A stretch of 64,000 bases of DNA from Mucilaginibacter sp. dw_454. Its GTDB lineage: Bacteria; Bacteroidota; Bacteroidia; Sphingobacteriales; Sphingobacteriaceae. The stretch's first letter is position 1. Each line of letters starts with the position of its first letter. Under the pieces are notes generated by a model. The model saw only the letters and a program-made list of their open reading frames with translations. It made no database searches and was not told the DNA's origin. This document shows positions 24,396 through 32,840 of the stretch, one piece after another. Where the stretch lies: the NCBI RefSeq assembly GCF_018449775.1, contig NZ_JAAVVB010000007.1, positions 62,001 through 126,000 of the forward strand, in the 5' to 3' direction. The translations under genes were made by a program, and so were the position numbers.

Positions 24396-25796
24396 ATGAA
24401 ATTTATAAGACTAGACTTATTAACGCTGTTGATAAGTCTTTTTATTTTGAATAGCTGTAAAAATCAGGATTCCATAGGGTTAGGTATAATTACATCTAAC
24501 CAGTTAAGCGGTAATTTGATTGATACATCTACCATAGTAATTAATACTATCTCAGAGGATACCATCATGACCAGCGGGCTTTCGCAAACACCACTTGGTT
24601 ATTTTAAAGATCCGGTGTTTGGCACTACCCAATCAAACCTGGTGATGGACCTTAATTTACCGGGCACCATCTCTGGCAGTGCCGGAAGCTTTACTGTACC
24701 TTTTGGAACAAACGTTATAGACTCGGCTGTGTTGGTGATGCGGTATGCCCAAAACAATTTCTTTGGCGACTCGATTGCTTCAAAATACAAAGCAAACGTT
24801 TACCAGTTACAGGAGCGCCTTTTAAGCGGAACCACCTATTACAGCAATAAAACGTGGAAAGCCGATACAACCACCGTGTTGGGTACCAAGTCTTTCTTTT
24901 CAAGAACGGCCGATAGCATATCCGTAGTAAACCCTATTGCCGGGGCTCCGGACACCGCAGTAAAAGTAGCGCCGCAATTGCGCATACCCATCAGCACAGA
25001 TTTTATTAACAGGATATTATTTTATGCTCCGCCAGCTCAGCTTAGCTCTAACCTGCTATTTAAGAACACGGTTAACGGCCTGTATGTTAAGCTGGATAAA
25101 ACCCAGCCAGGCCCCGGCGGAACGTTCATGATGGCGCTGGATTCGTCTTCTTCAATTGAAATTCATTACCGCAATACTAACGGTACAGTTGTAGATACAA
25201 ACGTTATTACTTTACCAATCATTCTGCACGCTGCCGAAATACGCCATGTGCACTCTGCAACTATTAACGCAGCGCTGGCTGCTAACAAAACCAACAGCAA
25301 GCTTGCTTATTTAGAAGGACTGGGTGGTTTAAGAAACCGCATTAGCTTTCCGTATTTAAAAAATATCATTAAATCGGTAGGCAGCGACGTTGTTATTAAC
25401 CGCGCAGAGCTGGTTATTACGGCACAGCCCGGGTCGACCATACCGTTTGCACCTTTGCCCAAACTGGGTATATACCGGTGGGATCTTGCGCACCAGATAC
25501 AACTGGTACAAGATCAGGCACAAGGCGATCCGCGCTATTTTGATGCAGCAACAACTGCCGGCTTTTATATCACCCAGGAACAAAACTACCACTTCCTGAT
25601 AACAGGCTATGTGCAGGATTTGATGCGTGGTATCACTACCGATTACGGCACCTTTATTGGCACCGTAGTACCAACCGCTAACGTAGCTGTAACCCCTACC
25701 GCACAGGTTGATGGCCGTACCGTAGTTGTTGGGTACGATACTTCATCGCCATATCGCATAAAATTAAACTTATACTACACCAAGGTTACCCGTTAA
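24396..25796 (+). CDS. DUF4270 lipoprotein
   Basis: A 466-residue lipoprotein (lipobox FILNSC, Cys21) of the DUF4270 family: NQDSIGLGIITSNQLSG start, TSGLSQTPLGYFKDPVFGTT, and a C-terminal beta-rich part ending YRIKLNLYYTKV. The family is restricted to Bacteroidota, probably on the outer membrane; function is unknown. It sits between the half-length synthase and glmS. The ATG at 24396 begins the signal; the frame upstream is not needed. Confidence 0.85.
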   Translation: MKFIRLDLLTLLISLFILNSCKNQDSIGLGIITSNQLSGNLIDTSTIVINTISEDTIMTSGLSQTPLGYFKDPVFGTTQSNLVMDLNLPGTISGSAGSFTVPFGTNVIDSAVLVMRYAQNNFFGDSIASKYKANVYQLQERLLSGTTYYSNKTWKADTTTVLGTKSFFSRTADSISVVNPIAGAPDTAVKVAPQLRIPISTDFINRILFYAPPAQLSSNLLFKNTVNGLYVKLDKTQPGPGGTFMMALDSSSSIEIHYRNTNGTVVDTNVITLPIILHAAEIRHVHSATINAALAANKTNSKLAYLEGLGGLRNRISFPYLKNIIKSVGSDVVINRAELVITAQPGSTIPFAPLPKLGIYRWDLAHQIQLVQDQAQGDPRYFDAATTAGFYITQEQNYHFLITGYVQDLMRGITTDYGTFIGTVVPTANVAVTPTAQVDGRTVVVGYDTSSPYRIKLNLYYTKVTR

Positions 25797-25874
25797 TAAC
25801 CGCTTTGGTTAATATACAATAGCAATTAGTTTGCCTGGCTTACTAATTGCTATTGTTATTATGGTATAGCTGTG

Positions 25875-25882
25875 TATTTTTG
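25875..25882 (+). promoter_or_regulatory. -7 element TATTTTTG for glmS
   Basis: Perfect TAnnTTTG 23 bases before the glmS ATG. A preceding AATAGCAATTAGT / ACTAATTGCTATTG hairpin (25819-25857) could terminate the DUF4270 transcript. Confidence 0.6.
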
Positions 25883-25905
25883 TTAATCATCAATCAATCA
25901 TCCGT

Positions 25906-27741
25906 ATGTGTGGAATTGTAGGCTATATAGGCTATAGAGACGCTTATCCAATTATTATAAAAGGCCTTCACCGGCTTGAATATCGTGGTTATGACAGTGC
26001 CGGTATCGCCCTGTATGACAAAGACTTAAAAGTTTATAAAAAAGCCGGCAAGGTTAGCGATCTGGAAAACTTTGTAAAAGACGTTAACCTGAAAGGTAGT
26101 ATAGGCATGGGCCATACGCGGTGGGCCACACATGGTGCGCCAAGCGACCGTAACTCGCACCCGCATTCATCAGGCGACCGCAAATTAACCATCATCCATA
26201 ACGGTATCATTGAAAACTATGGGGTTATCAAAGAAACGCTGTTAGCCAAGGGCCATGTTTTTAAAAGCGATACAGATACAGAGGTATTAATTCACCTGGT
26301 TGAAGATATCCAGAAAGAAACCGGACTTGATTTATATGAAGCGGTAAGAATTACCCTGAATAAAGTCATTGGCGCTTACGCGATCGTAATCATGAGCGCC
26401 GATGAGCCTGATGAGCTGATTGCCGCACGCAAAGGCAGCCCTATGGTAATTGGCGTTGGCAAAGGCGAGTACTTTATCGCATCAGACGCTACACCGATAG
26501 TAGAGTACACCAAAAACGTAATTTACCTGAACGACAATGAAATTGCGCAGGTAAAACGCGATTCATTACTGATCAAAAATATCGATAACACGGTACAAAC
26601 TCCATATATTCAGGAGCTTGACATGAAGCTGGAAGCGCTGGAAAAAGGCGGCTACGACCACTTCATGATTAAAGAGATCTATGAGCAGGCACGCTCTATC
26701 CGCGATTGCTTACGCGGGCGCATTTATCCGTCGCAGGGCAAGGTGCAGCTAGGTGGTATAAAAGAGTATGCTGATAAGCTGAAGAATATTGACCGTATTG
26801 TTATTGTAGCCTGTGGCACCTCATGGCACGCTGGTTTAGTTGGCGAATATCTGATAGAAGAATATGCCCGTGTACCTGTTGAGGTTGAATATGCTTCTGA
26901 GTTTAGGTACCGTAATCCAATTATTAACTCAAAAGATGTGGTGATAGCCATATCACAATCTGGCGAGACTGCTGATACCATGGCGGCGCTGGAAATTGCT
27001 AAAGAGCGCGGCGCTACCATTTTTGGTATCTGCAACGTAGTTGGTGCATCTATCCCACGTATTACCGACGCCGGTGTTTACACACACGCCGGCCCCGAGA
27101 TTGGCGTAGCATCAACCAAAGCATTTACTGCACAGGTTACTGTGCTTACGCTGATTGCCTTCTACATAGCACAGCAACGTGGCACCATTACGCAAAGCAA
27201 GCTGGTTGAATATTTAACCGAGCTGGATGAAATACCGGCATTGGTTGAGCGCACGCTGCAATGCAATGATCATGTTAAAGAAATTGCCGCCCGCTTTAAA
27301 GATTCAAACAACTGTTTGTTCCTGGGCAGGGGCAGCTCGTTCCCGGTGGCGCTAGAGGGCGCTTTAAAGCTCAAGGAGATATCATACATACATGCCGAAG
27401 GATATCCGGCAGCCGAGATGAAGCACGGCCCTATCGCCTTAATCGATGCCGATTTGCCGGTGATATTCATCGCCACCAAAAACTCGTCTTACGAGAAAGT
27501 AGTGAGCAACATACAGGAAGTAAAAGCCCGCGGCGGCCACGTTATTGCCATTGTTACCGAAGGCGATACCCAGGTTAGAGATATGGCCGAGTACGTGATA
27601 GAGATACCTCAAACCGATGACGCCTTTGTGCCTTTGCTGGCAACTATACCATTGCAACTGCTGGCTTACCATATAGCGGTAATGCGCGGTTGTAACGTCG
27701 ATCAGCCACGTAATCTGGCTAAATCGGTAACGGTTGAGTAA
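25906..27741 (+). CDS. glmS: Glutamine--fructose-6-phosphate aminotransferase
   Basis: A 611-residue GlmS that makes glucosamine 6-phosphate, the entry to peptidoglycan and LPS amino sugars. It has N-terminal glutaminase with Cys2 (MCGIVGYIG), exposed after Met removal, then GHTRWATHG, two SIS isomerase domains (ISQSGETADT; GRGSSFPVALEGALKLKEI) and the conserved C-terminus NLAKSVTVE. Length is exact. No glmS ribozyme is expected or seen upstream. Confidence 0.98.
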   Translation: MCGIVGYIGYRDAYPIIIKGLHRLEYRGYDSAGIALYDKDLKVYKKAGKVSDLENFVKDVNLKGSIGMGHTRWATHGAPSDRNSHPHSSGDRKLTIIHNGIIENYGVIKETLLAKGHVFKSDTDTEVLIHLVEDIQKETGLDLYEAVRITLNKVIGAYAIVIMSADEPDELIAARKGSPMVIGVGKGEYFIASDATPIVEYTKNVIYLNDNEIAQVKRDSLLIKNIDNTVQTPYIQELDMKLEALEKGGYDHFMIKEIYEQARSIRDCLRGRIYPSQGKVQLGGIKEYADKLKNIDRIVIVACGTSWHAGLVGEYLIEEYARVPVEVEYASEFRYRNPIINSKDVVIAISQSGETADTMAALEIAKERGATIFGICNVVGASIPRITDAGVYTHAGPEIGVASTKAFTAQVTVLTLIAFYIAQQRGTITQSKLVEYLTELDEIPALVERTLQCNDHVKEIAARFKDSNNCLFLGRGSSFPVALEGALKLKEISYIHAEGYPAAEMKHGPIALIDADLPVIFIATKNSSYEKVVSNIQEVKARGGHVIAIVTEGDTQVRDMAEYVIEIPQTDDAFVPLLATIPLQLLAYHIAVMRGCNVDQPRNLAKSVTVE

Positions 27742-27744
27742 TTA

Positions 27745-27775
27745 GTCGATGGTCGATGGACCATAGTCCATAGTA
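27745..27775. repeat. GTCGATGGTCGATGGACC-type repeat
   Basis: Shares GATGGTCGATGGACCATAG words with 22417-22559 and, inverted, with 27973-28008. The two copies flank 27776-27972. Confidence 0.6.
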
Positions 27776-27777
27776 AA

Positions 27778-27809
27778 AGGCCGCTTAGTTTCTGAGCGGC
27801 TTTTTTGTT
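27778..27809 (+). terminator. glmS terminator
   Basis: Stem AAGGCCGCTTAG / CTGAGCGGCTTTTTT with TTT loop and T-run. Confidence 0.8.
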
Positions 27810-27835
27810 GGGTGTAAGTCGGGAAATAACCTTGC

Positions 27836-27915
27836 TGTCATCCTGAGCATAGCGAAGGATCTTATACGCTTTACTGGTCCCTTTTATAAGATCCTTCGCT
27901 ATGCTAAGGATGACA
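27836..27915. repeat. TGTCATCCTGAGCATAGCGA inverted repeat, copy 1
   Basis: Arms TGTCATCCTGAGCATAGCGA and CTTCGCTATGCTAAGGATGA continue through GGATCTTATA / TATAAGATCC, giving about 30 paired bases. Other copies: 29261-29357, 35141-35224, 45109-45207, and a stub at 34737-34748. The gap 27742-28064 holds only repeats, a terminator and the oxyR promoter. Confidence 0.85.
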
Positions 27916-27972
27916 GGGTGGTAAAAAGCCTGTCCATCCACTTAGGTACGGACACCCGACGGACAGCAAACC

Positions 27973-28008
27973 AGACCCATGGACTATAGACCATCGACCA
28001 TAAACTAT
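27973..28008. repeat. CCATGGACTATAGACCATCG-type repeat
   Basis: Inverted relative to 27745-27775. Confidence 0.6.
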
Positions 28009-28036
28009 TACCCCATCGACAAAACCAATTATTTAC

Positions 28037-28044
28037 TACATTTG
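28037..28044 (+). promoter_or_regulatory. -7 element TACATTTG for oxyR
   Basis: Perfect TAnnTTTG 20 bases before the oxyR start. Confidence 0.6.
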
Positions 28045-28064
28045 ATATAAGAACCATCTATATC

Positions 28065-29000
28065 ATGACTATAGTACAATTAGAATATGCGGTAGCTGTC
28101 GACACTTACCGCAGTTTTGTGGCCGCAGCCGAGAAATGTTTTGTAACGCAGCCTACGCTGAGCATGCAGATCCAAAAGCTGGAAGAAAACCTGGGCGTAA
28201 AGCTATTTGACCGTTCTAAACAACCGGTTACACCTACCGAGATTGGTATAGACATTATTCACCAGGCCCGCATCATGCTGGCCGAGGGCGAAAAGATCAA
28301 AGAGATCATATCAGACCGCCAGAAGGACCTGGCCGGCGAATTGAAGGTGGGCATTATCCCCACCGTATCGCCTTATATATTGCCTAAAATACTGAGTGGA
28401 TTTATTGAGAAATATCCGCAGGTAAAATTGATTGTCTGGGAGCAAACCACCGAGCAGATCATCCAGCAATTAAAACTAGGGTTGATTGACTGTGGTATTC
28501 TATCCACCCCGCTGCATGAAAACAGCCTGATCGAGATCCCGGTGTTTTATGAAAATTTTGTAGCCTACGCCTCTAAGCATAGCAAGCTCTATAAAAAGAA
28601 ACACATTACGCCCGATGATATCGACATGGAAGAGATCTGGGTGTTGAACGAGGGCCATTGCATGCGCGAGCAGGTGCTCAACATTTGCCAGCGTCGCAAA
28701 TCTACCCAGGGTTTTCAGCATTTTGAGTACAACACCGGCAGCGTAGAAACCCTGAAACGCATGGTCGATCAAAACAACGGCGCCACCATACTGCCCGAGC
28801 TTGCCCTGTCTGACCTGAGCGAAAAGCAATTGGACCGGGTACGCTACTTTAAAGCACCCGAGCCTGCGCGCGAGGTAAGTATTGTGATACAGCGTAATCA
28901 TTTAAAACGACGTATGATAGAAGCCCTCAAAAACGAGATCCTGGAGTTTGTGCCTAAGCGCATGAAACACAAAAAGAAAAAAGATGTGATGGAGTTTTGA
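28065..29000 (+). CDS. oxyR: Hydrogen peroxide sensor-regulator OxyR
   Basis: A 311-residue LysR-type regulator with N-terminal winged helix (AAEKCFVTQPTLSMQIQKLE, residues 21-40) and periplasmic-binding-like sensor domain. The peroxide-sensing cysteines are both present, at C199 in NEGHCMRE and C208 in LNICQR, the same numbering as E. coli OxyR. It should therefore form the C199-C208 disulfide and activate catalase or peroxiredoxin genes, none of which is adjacent. The extra Cys25 and Cys143 are not family hallmarks. It is monocistronic. Confidence 0.95.
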   Translation: MTIVQLEYAVAVDTYRSFVAAAEKCFVTQPTLSMQIQKLEENLGVKLFDRSKQPVTPTEIGIDIIHQARIMLAEGEKIKEIISDRQKDLAGELKVGIIPTVSPYILPKILSGFIEKYPQVKLIVWEQTTEQIIQQLKLGLIDCGILSTPLHENSLIEIPVFYENFVAYASKHSKLYKKKHITPDDIDMEEIWVLNEGHCMREQVLNICQRRKSTQGFQHFEYNTGSVETLKRMVDQNNGATILPELALSDLSEKQLDRVRYFKAPEPAREVSIVIQRNHLKRRMIEALKNEILEFVPKRMKHKKKKDVMEF

Positions 29001-29038
29001 TTTACGTTTTACGTGGTACGTCAGACGTTTTACGTTTG
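29001..29038. repeat. TTTTACGTGGTACGTC-type repeat
   Basis: Imperfect direct/inverted ACGTTTTACGT words directly after the oxyR stop. Similar tracts at 30571-30600, 31012-31046 and 38929-38957, mostly right beside gene ends. Confidence 0.6.
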
Positions 29039-29051
29039 CCGGTCGGCGAAG

Positions 29052-29109
29052 ACTCACCCCGACATCGCTTCGCTTGTCGGCTCTCTCTTCCGCAAGCGGG
29101 AAAGAGGGT
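29052..29109. repeat. ACTCACCCCGACATCG / CGCAAGCGGGAAAGAGGGT repeat
   Basis: One unit of the family also seen at 6281-6424, 30804-30861, 30941-30999 and 53837-53894. The gap 29001-29433 is wholly repeat-derived. Confidence 0.75.
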
Positions 29110-29137
29110 AAAAACTGTCATTGCGAGCGTAGCGTGG

Positions 29138-29195
29138 CCTAAAGCCTTGCGCAGTATGATCCGCCTTAAGGCGGACCGGCCCGAAGGGAAACGCC
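29138..29195 (-). repeat. Partial copy of the GCGTTTCC...CCCTAACGCG element
   Basis: On the minus strand it reads GGCGTTTCCCTTCGGGCC, then CCGCCTTAAGGCGG, then CATACTGCGCAAGGC, and merges into a GTCATTGCGAG half unit (29116-29137). The 3' half found in the copies at 30713-30797 and 38426-38517 is missing. Confidence 0.6.
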
Positions 29196-29260
29196 ATAAA
29201 TCATTCGTTCACAGGTTCAATAGTTTATTAGTATCTACCGCTTCAAAACGAACGCCCTAT

Positions 29261-29357
29261 TGTCATCCTGAGCAACGCGAAGGATCTTATACACCTATAC
29301 CAAACCAACGTCCACCTTATTGCTTATACAAGATCCTTCACTCCGTTCAGGATGAAA
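29261..29357. repeat. TGTCATCCTGAGC inverted repeat, copy 2
   Basis: TGTCATCCTGAGCAACGCGA to TCCGTTCAGGATGA with AAGGATCTTATA / ACAAGATCCTT inner arms; the outer arm has diverged. Confidence 0.75.
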
Positions 29358-29433
29358 GGCTTATAAAAATCTTCCTCTTTCTTTTCTCAAATTAATTCTA
29401 TCTTGTATCATCAAATCCCTAACCAATTAAACC

Positions 29434-30564
29434 ATGGCTGCAACAACCCAGGCCGACGATTTTCAGGCAACGCCTACCCGCTTACAATCATTAGACGCCC
29501 TGCGCGGCTTCGACATGGTGTGGATAATGGGCTTAGAACCCATAGTTAAAGAAATAGCAAAAGCAACCCATTGGGGCGCCTTTGAGTGGGCCGCTATACA
29601 GTTGGACCATCCCGCATGGAACGGTTTCCACTTTTACGACCTCATCTTCCCTATGTTTTTATTCATGGCAGGCGTGTCGGTACCGTTTTCGGTAGGCCGG
29701 GCGCTGGAGAAAGGCACCTCGCGCAATAAGCTGCTGTGGCGGGTTATCAAGCGCGGACTGATCTTGGTGATCTTTGGTTTGATTTACAATAACGGCCTTA
29801 ACATACAACCTATAGCCAACATACGCTTTGGCTCGGTACTTGGCCGCATAGGTTTAGCTTATATGTTTGCCGCCATTATATACCTGTACGCGGCCGAACG
29901 CTGGCAGATATTTTGGTTCTGGTTCTTTATTATAGCCTATTGGCTGATCTTAAAATTTTGCTCGGCACCAGGCTTTCCGCATGGCGACTTAACCATGCCG
30001 GGCAACTTTGCCTCATATGTAGACCGTTGTTTACTTCCCGGCAAGCTATACCTGGGTATTCACGACCCTGAGGGTATTTTCTCTACCATCCCGGCTATTA
30101 GTACAGGCCTGCTGGGTATCATCACCGGTATAACCCTTAAAAAGACCGGCCTGCCGCAAATGACGAAGGTTATACGCATGGTAACCGCAGGCGTGATATT
30201 TTTGGTACTGGCGCAGGTTTGGAACATCGACTTCCCCATCAACAAAAACCTTTGGACCAGCTCGTTCGTGCTTAACGTAGGCGGCATAAGCCTGCTGCTC
30301 ATGGCGCTGTTTTACTACATCATAGACGTTAAGGGACATGTAAAATGGGCCTTCTTTTTCAAAGTCATCGGCATGAACTCTATCCTGATCTACATGTCTA
30401 CCCATTTTATCGACTGGGAACATACCAACACCGCCTTCTTTAACTGGCTTTTCCAACTGGCAGGCAACCTTTGGGCGCCGGTTGTAGCCGCCATAACCTA
30501 CCTGGCTATTAAATGGCTGTTTTTGTTGTTTATGTATCGTAAGAAGGTGTTTTTGCGGGTGTAA
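29434..30564 (+). CDS. NagX/HGSNAT-like membrane acyltransferase (DUF5009-type)
   Basis: A 376-residue integral membrane protein with about ten helices. The N-terminus RLQSLDALRGFDMVWIMG carries the 'LDxLRG' pattern of the heparan-alpha-glucosaminide N-acetyltransferase (HGSNAT)/NagX group. FYDLIFPMFLFMAGVSVPFS and a long central hydrophobic region fit too. In Bacteroidota these are often in glycan-use loci; here no sugar genes flank it. Acetyl transfer to an amino sugar across the membrane is inferred from the family. Confidence 0.85.
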   Translation: MAATTQADDFQATPTRLQSLDALRGFDMVWIMGLEPIVKEIAKATHWGAFEWAAIQLDHPAWNGFHFYDLIFPMFLFMAGVSVPFSVGRALEKGTSRNKLLWRVIKRGLILVIFGLIYNNGLNIQPIANIRFGSVLGRIGLAYMFAAIIYLYAAERWQIFWFWFFIIAYWLILKFCSAPGFPHGDLTMPGNFASYVDRCLLPGKLYLGIHDPEGIFSTIPAISTGLLGIITGITLKKTGLPQMTKVIRMVTAGVIFLVLAQVWNIDFPINKNLWTSSFVLNVGGISLLLMALFYYIIDVKGHVKWAFFFKVIGMNSILIYMSTHFIDWEHTNTAFFNWLFQLAGNLWAPVVAAITYLAIKWLFLLFMYRKKVFLRV

Positions 30565-30570
30565 TTGGGT

Positions 30571-30600
30571 TGTACGTGGGACGTTGTACGTTTTACGTTG
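30571..30600. repeat. TACGTGGGACGTTGTACG-type repeat
   Basis: Starts within 7 bases of the preceding stop; see 29001-29038. Confidence 0.5.
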
Positions 30601-30712
30601 ATTTATAAAGGATGCCTAACGCTGCTAGCTGCTAAAGAATGGTAGCCTTGCGCGATTCTATCCCCACGGGAGGGGCAGGGAGGGGTTTGACGCAAGCACA
30701 GGCACTGTTATA

Positions 30713-30797
30713 GCGTTTCCCTTCGGGCCGGGCTGTACATTCATACGCCTGCAAGGCCTTAAGCACCGGGCCGGTATCCATTCCCATCCCTAACGCG
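30713..30797 (+). repeat. GCGTTTCC...CCCTAACGCG element, full copy
   Basis: GCGTTTCCCTTCGGGCCGGG, a variable centre with CATACGCCTGCAAGGCCTTA, then GGCCGGTATCC and ATCCCTAACGCG. Same order of blocks as 38426-38517. The block pattern with internal small hairpins looks like a folded RNA or an interrupted REP element. Confidence 0.65.
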
Positions 30798-30803
30798 GGC
30801 GTG

Positions 30804-30861
30804 ACTCACCCCGACATCGTTTCACTCGTCGACCCTCTCTTCCGCAAGCGGGAAAGAGGGT
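30804..30861 (+). repeat. ACTCACCCCGACATCG repeat, left member of a composite
   Basis: Inverted partner at 30941-30999; the two flank the dyad repeat at 30865-30937. The whole 30565-31046 gap is made of repeats. Confidence 0.75.
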
Positions 30862-30864
30862 CTT

Positions 30865-30937
30865 TGAATTTCGAATAATGAATGATGAAGTATTTCGATG
30901 TTCGAAATTCGGCATTCATTATTTGATATTCGAATTT
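30865..30937. repeat. AATAATGAATGATGAAGTA dyad repeat, copy 2
   Basis: Left arm TGAATTTCGAATAATGAATG, right arm TTCATTATTTGATATTCGAA; second copy of 4261-4340. Confidence 0.75.
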
Positions 30938-30940
30938 TTA

Positions 30941-30999
30941 ACCCTCTTTACGCCAACGGCGAAGAGAGGGTCGACGAGTGAAACGATGTCGGGGTGAGT
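30941..30999 (-). repeat. ACTCACCCCGACATCG repeat, right member of a composite
   Basis: Reverse-complement orientation of 30804-30861 with high identity (GACATCGTTTCACTCGTCGA is shared). Confidence 0.75.
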
Positions 31000-31046
31000 C
31001 CTACGCTGACAGGCAAACGTAAAACGTACCACGTCAAACGTCAAAC

Positions 31047-31406
31047 CTAACGCAACCTTTTGCCTGGCTCTACCACCTGCTCAATAACCAAGCTCCTGCC
31101 TTCATCAGCATTAACCTCTACAGCGCCATGATTATTAAATACGTCGACAGCCTCCTGGGCTTCGCGGGTTGATGCGGCATGAACAGTAACCACAGTACCC
31201 TGGCGCGCCAGTGAGGCGTAATGACCAGCCTCATCAACATCGTCATACAAATGGCCAAAGAAATCGCCGATGCGGTCCGTTTCGGCCTGGCCTTCGGCGT
31301 CGGTATGGATGTCAATGTTTTCGGCCTCAAACTCGTTAGCCAAAAGGTAGTCGCTGGCCTGCTCGGCAAGCCCAGGGTCCGCAAAAATTCCGATTACTGT
31401 TATCAT
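31047..31406 (-). CDS. YflT/general-stress-17M-like domain protein
   Basis: A 119-residue acidic protein: MITVIGIFADPGLAEQASDYLL, then NIDIHTDAE, a loop GDFFGHLYDDVDEAGHYAS and GTVVTVHAASTREAQEAVDVFNNHGAV. This is the alpha/beta pattern of the general stress protein 17M (YflT) domain. The family is induced by heat or osmotic stress in Bacillus; the molecular role is unknown. It has no co-directional partner nearby. Confidence 0.7.
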   Translation of the reverse strand: MITVIGIFADPGLAEQASDYLLANEFEAENIDIHTDAEGQAETDRIGDFFGHLYDDVDEAGHYASLARQGTVVTVHAASTREAQEAVDVFNNHGAVEVNADEGRSLVIEQVVEPGKRLR

Positions 31407-31469
31407 AATTGGTAAAGGGTTAAGGAGGGTAATTTGTTTTGGTTGGGGGCGAACACGATGGACAAACGG

Positions 31470-32378
31470 CTAAGATTTACTTCTTCTGTACGCTGCGGGA
31501 GTCTGTCCCGTTTTAGACTTAAAGGTCCGGTTAAAAGCTGATTCTGACTGATAACCTACGCTTACTGCAATTTCGGAGATATTGCTGTTGTTTGTCATTA
31601 ATAGTCTTTGGGCTAGCCTGATGCGCCAGTTCGTCAGGTAACTCAGGGGCGTTTCATGTACCAGTTTTTTAAACTGATTAAAAAACACAGAACGCGACAT
31701 GCCGATTTCCGACGCAAGCAATTCCAGCGTCCAATCGGTTTGAGGAGAGTCCTGCATGCATTTAAGTGCCTTGCTGATCCTCGGGTCGTTTAATGCGGAG
31801 AGGTAACCACTTTCAGGTGCAGCTTGCTCTAAATACGCCCGGATAATATGGACAAACATCATCTCCGACAAACACTTCAGCATAACACTGCTTCCCGGCC
31901 TTTCGTTACTGAGCTCTTCCAGCATCAGCTGCGCAACCTGTCTTACCAACAACTGATTTTCGGTTACATACTGCCTGATATGAATGATTGGCGGCAGATC
32001 CTTTAAAAAAGGATGTAGGGGCTTGTAATCAAACTCAAAATGACCCGCTATCAGGACGGTTTTCTCGCCGTCACCGTTAAAAACAGGCATGCCTGCCCGG
32101 AGGGCCTTCACAAACTCGGGCGAGGGCATACGCAAGCTGGTTGGTTTATCGGCTATCCAATGCGCACTCCCGTGAGGCACAAATATGAGATCGCCCTCTG
32201 TCATCTCTATAATACGCCCATCGGGCGAACCAACAGTACAACTGCCGCTCACCAACCGCCAAAACTGCGAATTTTCGTCCTTAACAATATCCAGTCCCCA
32301 GGGCGCCGCCAACGGAATTTTGTTATAGACCACGCTTTTGAGTCGTGTTGCCTCTAATACGGTACTTAAAGCATCCAT
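31470..32378 (-). CDS. AraC-family transcriptional regulator with cupin domain
   Basis: A 302-residue regulator. The N-terminal cupin (about 15-110: EGDLIFVPHGSAHWIADKP) belongs to the AraC-type 'cupin_6' group. The C-terminal double helix-turn-helix (about 200-300) includes LASEIGMSRSVFFNQFKKLV and SEIAVSVGYQSESAFNRTFK plus the usual GQTPAAYRR end. It is divergent from the SnoaL-like gene at 32475 and probably controls it; this pairing is inferred from position. Confidence 0.9.
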   Translation of the reverse strand: MDALSTVLEATRLKSVVYNKIPLAAPWGLDIVKDENSQFWRLVSGSCTVGSPDGRIIEMTEGDLIFVPHGSAHWIADKPTSLRMPSPEFVKALRAGMPVFNGDGEKTVLIAGHFEFDYKPLHPFLKDLPPIIHIRQYVTENQLLVRQVAQLMLEELSNERPGSSVMLKCLSEMMFVHIIRAYLEQAAPESGYLSALNDPRISKALKCMQDSPQTDWTLELLASEIGMSRSVFFNQFKKLVHETPLSYLTNWRIRLAQRLLMTNNSNISEIAVSVGYQSESAFNRTFKSKTGQTPAAYRRSKS

Positions 32379-32446
32379 AATTGCAAATTGATACGAATGA
32401 GCAAATATACCATACTTTTTAACGCTTTTAGTATTAATCCGCAGGC

Positions 32447-32454
32447 TACCTTTG
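32447..32454 (+). promoter_or_regulatory. -7 element TACCTTTG for the SnoaL-like gene
   Basis: Perfect TAnnTTTG 20 bases before the start, in the 96-base divergent gap with the AraC gene. Confidence 0.55.
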
Positions 32455-32474
32455 TATTATAAAACATCAAGAAA

Positions 32475-32840
32475 ATGACAACACAGCAATTAGCCGATCG
32501 TTACTATGAACTTTTCAAGCAAAGACAGGTACCGGAAATTTATCAGCAACTATACAGCGCCGACATTGTTTGCACCGAACCAGAACATGCCCTGGCCATG
32601 GGTGTGCCTACCGTAACTAAAGGTATTGACGCGGTTTTAGCCAAATCAAAAGCCAGGCAGGAAACCATAGCAGAAGTGCACAGCTTTTTCAGCAGCGAAC
32701 CGGTGGTTGGAGGCGACTATTTTAGCCTGGCCATGGGCAGGGACATGACCCTGAAAAACGGACAGCGGGTACAATTAGCAGAAATAGCAGTTTTTGGGGT
32801 AAAAGACGATAAGATTATCACAGAAACCTTTTTTTATTAA
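32475..32840 (+). CDS. SnoaL/NTF2-like protein
   Basis: A 121-residue cone-fold (NTF2-like) protein: TTQQLADRYYELFKQRQVPEIY, a middle VTKGIDAVLAKSKARQE, and VGGDYFSLAMGRDMTLKNGQ followed by ELAVFGVKDDKI-type LAEIAVFGVKDDKIITETFFY. The fold serves small-molecule isomerases and hydrolases or simply binds ligands; the substrate is unknown. Its stop overlaps by four bases the stop of the convergent sigma-factor gene. Confidence 0.8.
   Translation: MTTQQLADRYYELFKQRQVPEIYQQLYSADIVCTEPEHALAMGVPTVTKGIDAVLAKSKARQETIAEVHSFFSSEPVVGGDYFSLAMGRDMTLKNGQRVQLAEIAVFGVKDDKIITETFFY

Noticed and set aside
27702..27941. Minus-strand reading frame ending NYSTVTDLARLRG, opposite the end of glmS
   Set aside because: The tail is the antisense translation of the highly conserved GlmS C-terminus (NLAKSVTVE); the rest runs through repeats. 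It is not a gene.
29440..30564. Glycan utilisation locus around the HGSNAT-like gene
   Set aside because: No SusC/SusD, glycoside hydrolase or sensor gene lies nearby; the neighbours are repeats and stress or regulatory genes.
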